Source of the DNA: an uncultured Pelagibacteraceae bacterium
GTDB lineage: Bacteria > Pseudomonadota > Alphaproteobacteria > Pelagibacterales > Pelagibacteraceae
Direction: 5' to 3'
Assembly: GCA_902537665.1 (NCBI GenBank)
Contig: CACBCE010000001.1
Span: 62,001 to 126,000, forward strand
Length of the DNA: 64,000 bases
In this document: one piece after another, positions 11,452 through 20,656 of the stretch
Layout of the letters: each line of letters opens with the position of its first letter
Position numbering within the stretch: position 1 is the first letter of the stretch
Translations under genes and position numbers: made by a program
The notes under the pieces: generated by a model
Told to the model about the DNA's origin: nothing
Seen by the model: only the letters and a program-made list of their open reading frames with translations
The model's database searches: none

Positions 11452-12546
11452 TCTCTTTTTTAAAAAAAATTTGAGAGCAAGGTCGGAAAATTCTTTTTCA
11501 ATTATTGGACCGCCAATTTTTTTAATTAACATAAGCTTAATATTTTTAGAATTATTTTTTTTGTCCCTCATCATAAAGGATATAATCTGATTAACTTTTT
11601 TTATTGTAAAATAATTTTTAATAGAAATCGGAAAATGAGAATTATTGAGATGTTTTATTACAGATTCAAAATCTTTATAGGAAATCAACTTTCTATTATG
11701 ACTAAATTCAAACGCAGATTTCATACCCAGAATTACCGCTTCTCCATGATTTAATTTTTTTGAAAAATTTAAACTTGCCTCATACGCATGAGCAAAAGTA
11801 TGTCCAAAATTCAAAATTTTTCTCAAATTTTTTTCTTTTTCATCTTTTTCAACTATTGATTTTTTAACTTTACAACTTTCATAAATAGATTTTTCAATAG
11901 TTGGAGACTTTAATTTTAATACTTCATTAATATTCTTATCTAAAAAATTATAAAACTTTTTATTTGCAATCAATGCATGTTTCACTATCTCTGCGTAACC
12001 ACAAACTACTTCTCTAAATGGTAGACTCTTCAAAACGTCTACATCACTGATAACAATTTTAGGTTGATAAAAACTTCCAATTAAATTTTTGCCTTCAGAT
12101 GTGTTAATACCTGTTTTGCCGCCGATAGATGAGTCGACTTGTGATAACAATGTTGTTGGAATATTAATAAATTTTAGACCTCTTTTGAATAAACTTGCTG
12201 CAAAACCTGCCACATCACCAGTAATACCTCCTCCAATAGATATTAAACAGTCATCTCTCGAAAAATTCTTTTGAAGCAAAAGATCTAAAATTTTATTGAC
12301 GTTTTTCTGATCTTTATTTTTCTCATTCGCATTGTAAATAAATTTGTAAACCTCATATTTTTTCAGTGATCTTGAAATTTGTTTGACATATCTATTTGGA
12401 ATATTTTTGTCTAAAACTAATAAGCATTTTTTAAAGTTGATATAATTTGTTTTGAATATTCCTGATAAATTAGAAATTAAATTTCTTCCAATTATAATGG
12501 GATATTTTTCTGATTTAGTTTTAACTATCAGTTTAATTGGTTTCAT
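11440..12546 (-). CDS. aroB: 3-dehydroquinate synthase
   Basis: Second step of the shikimate pathway, converting DAHP to 3-dehydroquinate with NAD and a divalent metal. The 368-residue length is normal. Visible motifs are the NAD/substrate segment GGGITGDVAGFAAS, PTTLLSQVDSSIGGKTGIN in adjoining pieces, and the metal-binding region NFGHTFAHAYE and HGEAV. It follows aroK with a 14-base overlap, so the two are translationally coupled. Confidence 0.96.
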   Translation of the reverse strand: MKPIKLIVKTKSEKYPIIIGRNLISNLSGIFKTNYINFKKCLLVLDKNIPNRYVKQISRSLKKYEVYKFIYNANEKNKDQKNVNKILDLLLQKNFSRDDCLISIGGGITGDVAGFAASLFKRGLKFINIPTTLLSQVDSSIGGKTGINTSEGKNLIGSFYQPKIVISDVDVLKSLPFREVVCGYAEIVKHALIANKKFYNFLDKNINEVLKLKSPTIEKSIYESCKVKKSIVEKDEKEKNLRKILNFGHTFAHAYEASLNFSKKLNHGEAVILGMKSAFEFSHNRKLISYKDFESVIKHLNNSHFPISIKNYFTIKKVNQIISFMMRDKKNNSKNIKLMLIKKIGGPIIEKEFSDLALKFFLKKRLIN

Positions 12547-13045
12547 AAATATCTATGATTTTTTTTGCAATTTGTTGTTTTGTAAAATTCTCACAATCTA
12601 TTTTATATAGTGCTTTAGAGTAAATAATTGAACGTTTTTTTATTATTTCTTTAAGCTCATTTTTATTAGAATTAACTGCTAAAGGTCTTTTTTTGCTGTT
12701 TTTAATCCTGTTAACCAAAGTATCGATGTTCCAATCAAGCCAAAATGATAAATGATTTTCAAGTACCTCGTTTTTAATGGCTCTAGTGATAAACGCTCCT
12801 CCACCAAGTGCAATTACACCCTTTTTATTTTTTAAAATGTCTAAAGTAATCTTTTTTTCAACATCTCTGAAAAAGCTTTCTCCTTTTATTTCAAAGATTT
12901 TTGAAACATTCATTTTTTGATTATTTTCAATTAATTGATCAATATCAAAAAAGTTAAGATTTAGTTTTTTTGATATCATAGAGCCAATAGTGCTCTTTCC
13001 ACAGCCCATCATTCCGACAAAAACTAAATTTTTCTTCGATTTCAT
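12533..13045 (-). CDS. aroK: Shikimate kinase
   Basis: A 170-residue P-loop kinase that phosphorylates shikimate. The Walker A motif GMMGCGKSTIG is at about 11-21, the shikimate-binding FFDID and FFRDVE segments follow, then GGGAF and the lid arginines in KKRPLA. It is the first gene of the aroK-aroB pair and is divergent from the small membrane protein at 13103. Confidence 0.96.
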   Translation of the reverse strand: MKSKKNLVFVGMMGCGKSTIGSMISKKLNLNFFDIDQLIENNQKMNVSKIFEIKGESFFRDVEKKITLDILKNKKGVIALGGGAFITRAIKNEVLENHLSFWLDWNIDTLVNRIKNSKKRPLAVNSNKNELKEIIKKRSIIYSKALYKIDCENFTKQQIAKKIIDIYETN

Positions 13046-13102
13046 AAGTTTCTTTTATTGAAAAAACACAAATATGTCTTAATTTGAAATTAATTAATCT
13101 AT

Positions 13103-13282
13103 ATGCAATTTACAAGAAAAACAAGTTATAGCAAAAGTATAATTGGGTTGTTAATAAAGTTACTTATTATCGCAATTGTATTTATTGGAATAATTTTTCT
13201 TTTAAATAAATTAGACTTTCCAGCACCAAAAAAAACAATTGAAAAAATAATACCAAATGAAAATTTTAAAATTGTTAAATAA
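13103..13282 (+). CDS. Small single-pass membrane protein of unknown function (59 aa)
   Basis: This short frame starts at ATG 13103 and encodes a basic N-terminus (MQFTRKTSYSK), one hydrophobic helix (about residues 13-34), and a lysine-rich C-terminal tail beginning LDFPAPKK. It overlaps the next gene by 26 bases, which suggests coupling. The layout (basic, transmembrane, short tail with prolines) looks real, but no family is recognised. It may work with the exported protein that follows. Confidence 0.6.
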   Translation: MQFTRKTSYSKSIIGLLIKLLIIAIVFIGIIFLLNKLDFPAPKKTIEKIIPNENFKIVK

Positions 13283-15029
13283 AACTTATTTATCAATTCT
13301 AATTATTTTTTTCTTTTCAATAGTGAATTCTTTTTCAGAAAATGAACCCGTAGATATATGGAATATTGATAAAGAGCAAATTGAAGAAAATTCTGAAAGT
13401 AAAGAATTAATTTCGATTACTGAAAGTAGACCCGAAACAGAAAAAATTGATGTTTTTAATATGCAAATTAATGATAGCTCAGACTCAATAAAAGTTGATG
13501 AAACTTTAAATTCTAAAGAAATTAAAATAATAGGTCTCTACGATCCCGAGGATTTTGGGTTAAAAATTGATATGTGGTCGAATTCTAATGGTGATCAATT
13601 AAAATACCTCTTTTCTAATTTAGATAAAATTAACTTATCAAAAGATGCTTCAGAACTTATGAATATTGTTTTACTAACAAATGCTCATTTTCCCGATAAA
13701 AATATCAGTAAAAAAGAATTTTTAAAAATAAAATCAAATTGGTTAATAAAACATAATAATCTAGAGTTAATAGAAGAGTATTTAGTAAAAAATGATATTT
13801 TAAATTTACACCCTAAACTAAGCAAATATTTAGTCGATGAATATTTATCCAAAGCAGAGCTAGATAAAGCTTGTAAAATTTTTTTAGATAACTCTGAACC
13901 AATAAAAAACAATTATTTATCAAAATTTAATATCTATTGTTTGATAAACAATGGAAAAAAAGATGAAGCACAATTAATTTTTGACTTAAAAAAAGAATTA
14001 GGCTTTAGCGACCAATATTTTGAAAATAAACTAAATTATCTTTTTGGATATATAAATGAAATTGATAAAGCTGTTTCTGAAAAAAGTATTCTAGAGTTTC
14101 ATTTAGCCCATAAAACTAACCCAGAATTTTCTTTTGAACCAAAGGAAAGCACTAATCCATTAATATGGAAATATTTAGCTGCTTCAAATTTATTATACCA
14201 AACTAATGAAATCGATTTAGATGAATTAGAAAAAATAGAATTAATTGAGTATGCCACACATAACAAGAATTATCTTGAAGATGATTTATTTCAAATTTAC
14301 AAAAGGTTTCAGTTTACGATTGATCAATTTTTGAATGTCAAAACAGTATTCAAATCTTTAGCTAATATTGAGAGTAGGGCTCTTTTATATCAAAGTGTAT
14401 TGTTAGAGTCTGACACGAATAAAAAAATTGAGTTAATGAAACTTCTAAAAGAAGCATTCATCAAGGATAAAATTGGTAATGCTTTTGAGGAGAAACTAAA
14501 AGACCTGTTACAAGATATTGAATTAGATCAAATTTCTTCAAAGCATACTAGTTTTTATTTAGAAAATATAAATACTGATGAAAAAAAACAATCTAAAATA
14601 AAGTATAATGATGATCTTTTACATCAATCAAAACTTATAAAATATTTTATTGGAGATTATAATCAGATAAAATTAGAAAAAGATCTCAATAGTTTTCTAA
14701 AAAAAATAAAAAAAGATAAAAAATATTCACTTTCCAAAAAAGATATTATTTTAATCGAGTCATTAAAATCAGATGGTATAAAAATTGATAAGAAATATGA
14801 CAATTTATATAAAATTCTAGATACAGAAATGCCTACAGATATTCAAGTCATGATTAATAATAATGAGTCAGCCTCAACAATTCTCAGAATTATAGAGGTT
14901 ATTGGTCAAGATGAGTTAAGTGCTTTAGATGAGGATACCTTATATTTTATAATAAGTGCGCTTAATCAATTAAACATAGACACTATTCGTAATAAAATTC
15001 TATTAAAAGTTCTTCCTTTAAAAGTTTAA
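13257..15029 (+). CDS. Exported protein of unknown function, predicted mostly helical
   Basis: A 590-residue protein with a clear N-terminal signal peptide: a basic start, a hydrophobic core (LSILIIFFFSIVNSF) and a likely cleavage near residues 25-27. The mature part is rich in Leu, Lys, Glu and Ile and looks like stacked helices of the TPR or HEAT-like type, but no repeat consensus could be assigned. It probably acts in the periplasm. It shares an overlap with the small membrane protein upstream and lies 23 bases before def. No enzyme motif is visible. Confidence 0.7.
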   Translation: MKILKLLNKTYLSILIIFFFSIVNSFSENEPVDIWNIDKEQIEENSESKELISITESRPETEKIDVFNMQINDSSDSIKVDETLNSKEIKIIGLYDPEDFGLKIDMWSNSNGDQLKYLFSNLDKINLSKDASELMNIVLLTNAHFPDKNISKKEFLKIKSNWLIKHNNLELIEEYLVKNDILNLHPKLSKYLVDEYLSKAELDKACKIFLDNSEPIKNNYLSKFNIYCLINNGKKDEAQLIFDLKKELGFSDQYFENKLNYLFGYINEIDKAVSEKSILEFHLAHKTNPEFSFEPKESTNPLIWKYLAASNLLYQTNEIDLDELEKIELIEYATHNKNYLEDDLFQIYKRFQFTIDQFLNVKTVFKSLANIESRALLYQSVLLESDTNKKIELMKLLKEAFIKDKIGNAFEEKLKDLLQDIELDQISSKHTSFYLENINTDEKKQSKIKYNDDLLHQSKLIKYFIGDYNQIKLEKDLNSFLKKIKKDKKYSLSKKDIILIESLKSDGIKIDKKYDNLYKILDTEMPTDIQVMINNNESASTILRIIEVIGQDELSALDEDTLYFIISALNQLNIDTIRNKILLKVLPLKV

Positions 15030-15052
15030 AAATTAGTTTATTTATTTATCTA

Positions 15053-15577
15053 ATGAGCATTAAAGATATAATTACTGTTCCTGATGAGACTCTAAAAAAA
15101 ATCTCCGAACCATTAGAAAAAGTGAGCATTAACGAAAAAAAACTTATTAATGATTTATTTGATACAATGTACGCTTCTAAAGGTATCGGATTAGCTGCAG
15201 TACAAATAGGTATCCTGAAAAGAATTTTAGTAATTGATGTGTCTACAAAAGATGAAAAAAGGGAACCTTTAAGTTTCATAAATCCTGTTATAAAAAAAGT
15301 TAGTAATGAAACCTCTATCTATGAGGAGGGCTGTCTATCAATTCCGGATACATTTATAGAAATTGAAAGGCCAAAAATTTGTGAAGTGGAATATATTGAT
15401 ATCAATGGAGAAAAAAAAAATTTAAAGTGTGATGGACTTTTATCAACTTGTTTACAACATGAAATAAATCATCTAGATGGAAAATTGATAATTGACCATC
15501 TATCAAAGTTAAAAAGAGATATCATCATCAAAAAAATTTCAAAAACAAAGAAAAATCCTGACAGAATATTAGTTTAG
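15053..15577 (+). CDS. def: Peptide deformylase
   Basis: Removes the formyl group from nascent N-terminal methionine. All three motifs are intact in 174 residues: GIGLAAVQIG (44-53), EEGCLSIP with the metal-binding C94, and HEINH (136-140) with the catalytic glutamate and two metal histidines. It precedes fmt by 2 bases, pairing the enzymes that add and remove the formyl group. Confidence 0.97.
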   Translation: MSIKDIITVPDETLKKISEPLEKVSINEKKLINDLFDTMYASKGIGLAAVQIGILKRILVIDVSTKDEKREPLSFINPVIKKVSNETSIYEEGCLSIPDTFIEIERPKICEVEYIDINGEKKNLKCDGLLSTCLQHEINHLDGKLIIDHLSKLKRDIIIKKISKTKKNPDRILV

Positions 15578-15579
15578 AA

Positions 15580-16512
15580 ATGCCTAAAAAAATCATTTTT
15601 ATGGGTACACCCATGTTTGCAGTTCCAATATTGAAATCACTCTACCAAAATGGTTTTCCAATAAATTTAATTTATACACAACCACCCCAAAAATCTCACC
15701 GAGGTCAGAAGATAAATAAATCACCAGTCCAAGGTATATCGGAAACTTTAAATATAGAATTCAGATCACCACAGAACTTGAAAAACAATACTGAGGAATA
15801 TGAGTTTTTAAAAAAAATGGAGGCTGATCTTGCAATTGTTGTAGCCTATGGACAAATAATTCCTAAAGAATATTTAAGTTTAACAAAAAAAGGTTTTATA
15901 AATATTCATGCATCTATACTCCCAAAATGGAGAGGTGCTGCACCTATTCAGAGAGCTATAATGAATTTAGACACAGAAACAGGAATCAGTATAATGAAAA
16001 TTAATGAAGAATTGGATAGTGGACCTGTAAGTAACATTTATAAAATAAAACTTGATCAAAGTCTGAATGCAACAGAGGTCTCAGAAAAACTCGCTTTAAT
16101 GGCAGCGGATAAAATTTTAGATGTTGTAGATGAAATTTTTGAGGATAAATCAAATTTTGTTGATCAAGATAATTCCAAAGCCACTTATGCAAAAAAAATT
16201 ACTAAAAATGAAGGGCAAATAGACTGGAAAAGTGATGCTTTGAAAATAATTGGAAAAATTAATGGCTTATATCCCTACCCAGGAGCTTTTTTCAATTTTA
16301 ACGGACAAAGATATAAAGTTTTAAAAGCTGAAATTGGAAATGGGATTGGTAAAAATGGTGAGGTTATATCAGACGACCTTGAAATAGCGTGTGGAGGTGA
16401 AAAATCTATTAAGGTTGTTGAAATTCAGAGAGAGGGGAAAAAGGTTCAAAAAATTGGAGAGTTTATGCTTGGATCCCAGATCAGAAAAGGTTCAATTATA
16501 TCTAATGTTTAA
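15580..16512 (+). CDS. fmt: Methionyl-tRNA formyltransferase
   Basis: Formylates initiator Met-tRNA using 10-formyl-THF. The 310-residue protein carries the N-terminal MGTPMFAVPIL, the catalytic NIHASILPKWRGAAPIQ with Asn and His, and ELDSGPV with the third catalytic residue. The C-terminal OB-like domain ends GSIISNV. Its stop overlaps the truA start by 8 bases. Confidence 0.97.
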   Translation: MPKKIIFMGTPMFAVPILKSLYQNGFPINLIYTQPPQKSHRGQKINKSPVQGISETLNIEFRSPQNLKNNTEEYEFLKKMEADLAIVVAYGQIIPKEYLSLTKKGFINIHASILPKWRGAAPIQRAIMNLDTETGISIMKINEELDSGPVSNIYKIKLDQSLNATEVSEKLALMAADKILDVVDEIFEDKSNFVDQDNSKATYAKKITKNEGQIDWKSDALKIIGKINGLYPYPGAFFNFNGQRYKVLKAEIGNGIGKNGEVISDDLEIACGGEKSIKVVEIQREGKKVQKIGEFMLGSQIRKGSIISNV

Positions 16513-17245
16513 ATATCAAATATTGATAGAGTATGTAGGCACCAATTTTAGAGGTTGGCAAATTCAAACAAAGGGCAAAACTATACAAGGTTTTATCCAA
16601 GAGAGAATTTCTAAATTATTAAAAGAAAAAATTGTTCTGTTTGGCGCTGGAAGACTTGATAAAGGAGTGCACGCACTTGAACAATCTGCTCATTTTGAGT
16701 GTAAAAAAAAAATTGAAAATTCGAATAAATTTGCCAAATCTTTAAATCATTTTCTAAATAAAGAAATGATATCAATCATTAAAATTAATAAAAGAAGCAA
16801 TGATTTTCACGCAAGATTTTCTGCAAGAATGAGAATATATAAGTATATAATCATTAATCGTCCAAGTAGACCGGTAATAGATAAAAATAGAGGATGGCAC
16901 ATTATTAATAAACTTGATTTAAAGATAATGAAAAAAGCTGCAAAAAAATTAGTTGGTACTAAAGATTTTTCTACCTTTAGAGCTTCAAGTTGTAGAGCTA
17001 AAAGTCCAATCAAAACAATTAGATCAGTTAAAATAAAATCTAGAAATAGTAAAATAGAGATAGAATTTCAATCTCAATCTTTTCTACAACAACAGGTTCG
17101 TTCAATGGTTGGTTGTTTAAAATATGTAGGTGAAAAAAAATGGACTTTAAAAAAATTCAATCTTATTATGAAATCAAAAAAAAGGATTTTGTGTGCACCA
17201 CCTGCACCACCTGAGGGACTTTATTTAGCTAGAGTGATTTATTAA
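16505..17245 (+). CDS. truA: tRNA pseudouridine synthase A
   Basis: Makes pseudouridine at positions 38-40 of the tRNA anticodon arm. The start at 16505 begins MFKYQILIEYVGTNFRGWQ, exactly where TruA proteins begin; the in-frame ATG at 16391 lies deep in fmt and is rejected. The catalytic aspartate sits in GRLDKGVHAL (consensus GRTDxGVHA, so Thr is Leu here), and FLQQQVRSMVG is conserved. Length is 246 residues. The end overlaps the convergent SET-domain gene by 21 bases. Confidence 0.95.
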   Translation: MFKYQILIEYVGTNFRGWQIQTKGKTIQGFIQERISKLLKEKIVLFGAGRLDKGVHALEQSAHFECKKKIENSNKFAKSLNHFLNKEMISIIKINKRSNDFHARFSARMRIYKYIIINRPSRPVIDKNRGWHIINKLDLKIMKKAAKKLVGTKDFSTFRASSCRAKSPIKTIRSVKIKSRNSKIEIEFQSQSFLQQQVRSMVGCLKYVGEKKWTLKKFNLIMKSKKRILCAPPAPPEGLYLARVIY

Positions 17246-17716
17246 TTTTTTTTTGTTACTCATTGCAAACTTTTTATTAATTCTCCATCTTGACTCTTCT
17301 CTAACAATATAACCACAACAATTTTTTGAACCACATTTACAAGGAAATTGTTTATAGTCTTCATCATAACCAAATCCATAATCACACGTAAACTCCTCTC
17401 CTTTTTTAATATCACGAATTGCAGTAATCCATACTTTTAAACCTTTGCCATTATAATCACAGTTATTATTGCAACTATGGTTTACTAGACCAGCAATATT
17501 CCATGAAAAATCTCCGTCGAGAGTATATTTTTTATTTAATGTGAATAAGTAAATGGGTTTTTTATTATCAAACTTAATTGACTCATCAACCTCTTTATTT
17601 GTAATAATTTTGCCAACATAATTTATTATTTTTGTTCCCTCTTTAATATCACGTGTAGCATAAAGACCTCTTCCTTTTTTATCAATTTTAGATCTTTTAA
17701 TTCTATAAAGCTTCAT
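17225..17716 (-). CDS. SET-domain protein (putative protein lysine methyltransferase)
   Basis: A 163-residue SET protein. Visible elements are GRGLYA (15-20), the pseudo-knot NHSC (79-82), the CDYGFGYD stretch (111-118) with the catalytic-type tyrosine, and a post-SET zinc cluster CKCGSKNCC (126-134), which with the NHSC cysteine could bind one zinc. SET enzymes transfer a methyl group from SAM to lysine, in bacteria on ribosomal, DNA-binding or unknown proteins. It ends the dapD-dapE-HDAC run, 30 bases after the HDAC gene. The target cannot be told from sequence. Confidence 0.85.
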   Translation of the reverse strand: MKLYRIKRSKIDKKGRGLYATRDIKEGTKIINYVGKIITNKEVDESIKFDNKKPIYLFTLNKKYTLDGDFSWNIAGLVNHSCNNNCDYNGKGLKVWITAIRDIKKGEEFTCDYGFGYDEDYKQFPCKCGSKNCCGYIVREESRWRINKKFAMSNKKKLINHSS

Positions 17717-17746
17717 TTGAGTGAATTATTATTAATTAAATTTAAA

Positions 17747-18670
17747 TCAATTGAATTCTACAAGTGCGTTAACATGTTCATTAGCACTTTCAGATAATGC
17801 ATTTAAATCATAACCTCCCTCAAGAATAGAGATAACTTTGCCTTGAGTGAAATCGTTGGTAGCAGCTAAAGTTCTTTTAGTAATTTCATAAAAGTCTTTT
17901 GATTTAAGTTTAAATTGAGCTAAAGGATCATCTTTATGAGCATCAAAACCTGCCGAGAATATAAGAAAATCAGGTTTATAATTTACTAACCTATCTAAAA
18001 CTCTATTGAATGCATTAAAATATTCCTCCGAGTTTGTGCCTGCTGGTAAAGGTATATTTAAAGAGTTATTAAAATCACCCTTATCTTTATCTGTACCACC
18101 TCCAGGATAAAAAGGATATTGGTGTGTTGAAATATATAATGAATTTTTGTTATTTCGCATAACATCATAATTTCCATTTCCCCAGTGCACATCAAAATCT
18201 ACACATGCAACCCTCTTATATTTATAATTTTTAATTAAGTAATTAGTGGCTACTCCAGCGTTTGATATACAACAAAATCCCATTGCCTTATCCTTTTCCG
18301 CATGATGTCCTGGAGGTCTTGCTAAACAAAACGCGTTCTTAAATTCTTTATTCTCTATTCCATCAATGGCCCTAATTGTTGAGCCAGCTGCATCAAATAC
18401 TGCTTTTTTACTGTCTGGTGATATTACAGTATCTCCATCTAAAAATTTTAGACCCTTTTGAGGGAATGAACTATTTAAATTATCAATATATTCTTTTGAA
18501 TGTGTCATTGCCAATATATCTTCTGGCACATTACCTGGTTTTTCCCAAATCAGATCACTTCTTTTTTTTAATTTTTCTCTTATAGCAATTACTCTTTTAG
18601 GCTGTTCAGGATGACCGTTACCAGTGTCATGTTTTTCATAAGATTCTGAATTTATAATTGCCGTATTCAT
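17747..18670 (-). CDS. Histone deacetylase family protein (class II-like)
   Basis: Zinc-dependent deacetylase of 307 residues. The HDAC fingerprint is intact: HPEQPKR near the N-terminus, ARPPGHHAE with the catalytic His pair, DFDVHWGNG and SAGFDAH carrying the zinc ligands (Asp, His, Asp), and EGGYDL near the end. Bacterial members deacetylate polyamines, acetoin-related substrates or proteins. It overlaps dapE by 4 bases (ATGA), so it is expressed with lysine synthesis. A role on an N-acetylated metabolite or a protein are both possible. Confidence 0.92.
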   Translation of the reverse strand: MNTAIINSESYEKHDTGNGHPEQPKRVIAIREKLKKRSDLIWEKPGNVPEDILAMTHSKEYIDNLNSSFPQKGLKFLDGDTVISPDSKKAVFDAAGSTIRAIDGIENKEFKNAFCLARPPGHHAEKDKAMGFCCISNAGVATNYLIKNYKYKRVACVDFDVHWGNGNYDVMRNNKNSLYISTHQYPFYPGGGTDKDKGDFNNSLNIPLPAGTNSEEYFNAFNRVLDRLVNYKPDFLIFSAGFDAHKDDPLAQFKLKSKDFYEITKRTLAATNDFTQGKVISILEGGYDLNALSESANEHVNALVEFN

Positions 18671-19824
18671 TTGAAATAATTTATTAAGATGTTTTCATAA
18701 ATTTTTGTTAGTCTTTTAAGATCTTTTAGAGATACTGCCTCATCAACTTTATGCATAGTTTTTCCAACTAAACCAAATTCAAGACCAGGACATATGGTTC
18801 TTATAAATCTTAAATCTGAAGTTCCACCTGTTGTAGATAATTTTGGTTTTAATTTAGTTATCTTTTTAATAATATTTTGTATCATAAATGTTGTTTTGTT
18901 AGGTTCTGTCAAAAAAGCTTCACCAGAAACTCTGTACTCAATTTTAAATTTTGATTTATGTTTTTTGGTCATTTTTTTTAAAATTTTGTTAAGTTTTTTT
19001 TTTAGAGAATTTGAGGAATGTTTATTATTAAATCTTATGTTGAATGTTGCTTCAGCTGTCGCCGGAATAACGTTATCTGCAGTATTATTTATATTTATCC
19101 TGGTAACTTCCAAGTTTGTAGGTTGAAAATCTCTGGTTCCTTTATCAAATTTAATTTCCTTTAATTTTTTTAGAATATTAACAATTATGGTTGAAGGATT
19201 ATTTGCTCTAGAAGGATATGCTACGTGACCTTGTAAACCGAATATAATTAATTTACCAGTTAAACTGCCTCTACGACCAATTTTAATCATTTCACCTAAA
19301 ACATTTGGGTTAGTTGGTTCACCCACTAAACAAAAATCAATCTTTTCTCTTTTTTTTCTTAAAAACTCTACAACTTTTTTCGTGCCATTAACTGCATCAC
19401 CTTCCTCATCACCTGTTATTAACAGACTAATTGATCCATTAAATTTTTTATTTTTCGACAAAAACGTGCTTACAGCTGAAACGAAAGCTGCAATAGAACT
19501 TTTCATATCATTTGCACCTCTTCCAATTAAGTGACCCTTTTTAATAGATGGTTCGAATGGATTAGTTGTCCAATCTTTTATATTTCCTGGAGGTACAACA
19601 TCTAGGTGACCTGCATAACAGAAGTTTGGACTTTTATTTCCAAATCTTGCATATAAATTTTTAACAGGCTTAAAGCCCCTTTCTTTAAATTCGAGTGTTT
19701 TTGTTTTGAAACCAAGTCTTTTCAATTTTTTTTCTAAAAATTTCATTATACCAGCATCCACAGGAGTAATTGAAGGAAATCTAATTAGCTCTTTAGCTAA
19801 TTGTAACTGATTTAAAGTTTTCAT
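18667..19824 (-). CDS. dapE: Succinyl-diaminopimelate desuccinylase
   Basis: M20 metallopeptidase-family enzyme of 385 residues that releases LL-diaminopimelate in the succinylase branch of lysine and peptidoglycan synthesis. Metal and catalytic motifs seen are YAGHLDVVPPG, GRGANDMKSS, and GDEEGDAVNGT with the catalytic and metal-binding acids; GGTSDLRF is conserved in DapE. It follows dapD after 1 base. Confidence 0.95.
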   Translation of the reverse strand: MKTLNQLQLAKELIRFPSITPVDAGIMKFLEKKLKRLGFKTKTLEFKERGFKPVKNLYARFGNKSPNFCYAGHLDVVPPGNIKDWTTNPFEPSIKKGHLIGRGANDMKSSIAAFVSAVSTFLSKNKKFNGSISLLITGDEEGDAVNGTKKVVEFLRKKREKIDFCLVGEPTNPNVLGEMIKIGRRGSLTGKLIIFGLQGHVAYPSRANNPSTIIVNILKKLKEIKFDKGTRDFQPTNLEVTRININNTADNVIPATAEATFNIRFNNKHSSNSLKKKLNKILKKMTKKHKSKFKIEYRVSGEAFLTEPNKTTFMIQNIIKKITKLKPKLSTTGGTSDLRFIRTICPGLEFGLVGKTMHKVDEAVSLKDLKRLTKIYENILINYFK

Positions 19825-19825
19825 T

Positions 19826-20653
19826 TTAGTCTCGTAAAAGGTCGTTTATAGAAGTTTTTGACCTTGTTTTTTCATCAACCTGCTTAATTATTACAGCACA
19901 GTACAACGATGGTGCAGCTGAATTATTTTTGTCTGGCAATGAACCTGGGACAACAACCGAGTACGGCGGAATTTTACCAAAAGTGATATTACCGGTCTTT
20001 CGATCGACTATTTTAGTTGATTGACCTATATACATACCCATACTTAAAACTGAACCTTCCCCAACAATCACCCCCTCAACAACTTCTGACATAGCTCCAA
20101 GGAAAACATTATCTTCGATTATCGTAGGTAAAGCTTGTGCAGGTTCTAAAACCCCACCAACTCCTGATCCTGCTGAGATATGACAATTTTTTCCAATTTG
20201 ACAACAGCTACCTGCTCTTGCAAATGTATCTATCATTGTTCCCTCATCGATATAAGCTCCGATATTTACATAGCATGGCATTAAAACAGCATTTTTTCCA
20301 ACAAATGATCCTTTTCTTACTGGAGAATTAGGAACCATTCTAAAGCCGGCTCTTTCATGATCTTCTTTTGACCAACCTGCAGTCTTACCTTTTAACAAGT
20401 GAGATTTATCGTACCAACTACTGTAAGGACCATTTAAGTTTTCCATTGGATAAATTCTAAAACTTAACATAATTGCTTTCTTTAAATGTTGGTGTGTAAC
20501 CCATTCACCATTTATTTTTTCAGCAACTCTTGATTTTCCACTGTCCAAATCACTAATAACCTGATTTATTGCATTCTTGATTTTTTGGTCTGAATTTTGG
20601 TTTATTTGATCTTTAATTTCCCAAGCATCATTTATAATTTTTTCTATAGACAT
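19826..20653 (-). CDS. dapD: Tetrahydrodipicolinate N-succinyltransferase
   Basis: A 275-residue trimeric left-handed beta-helix acyltransferase that uses succinyl-CoA. The family motifs RMVPNSPVRKGSFVGKNAVL (about residues 104-123), MPCYVNIGAYIDEGTMIDT and GAMSEVVEGVIVGEGSVL show the hexapeptide repeats. It is adjacent to dapE and follows the HAD gene, as in other alphaproteobacteria. Confidence 0.97.
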   Translation of the reverse strand: MSIEKIINDAWEIKDQINQNSDQKIKNAINQVISDLDSGKSRVAEKINGEWVTHQHLKKAIMLSFRIYPMENLNGPYSSWYDKSHLLKGKTAGWSKEDHERAGFRMVPNSPVRKGSFVGKNAVLMPCYVNIGAYIDEGTMIDTFARAGSCCQIGKNCHISAGSGVGGVLEPAQALPTIIEDNVFLGAMSEVVEGVIVGEGSVLSMGMYIGQSTKIVDRKTGNITFGKIPPYSVVVPGSLPDKNNSAAPSLYCAVIIKQVDEKTRSKTSINDLLRD

Positions 20654-20656
20654 AAT

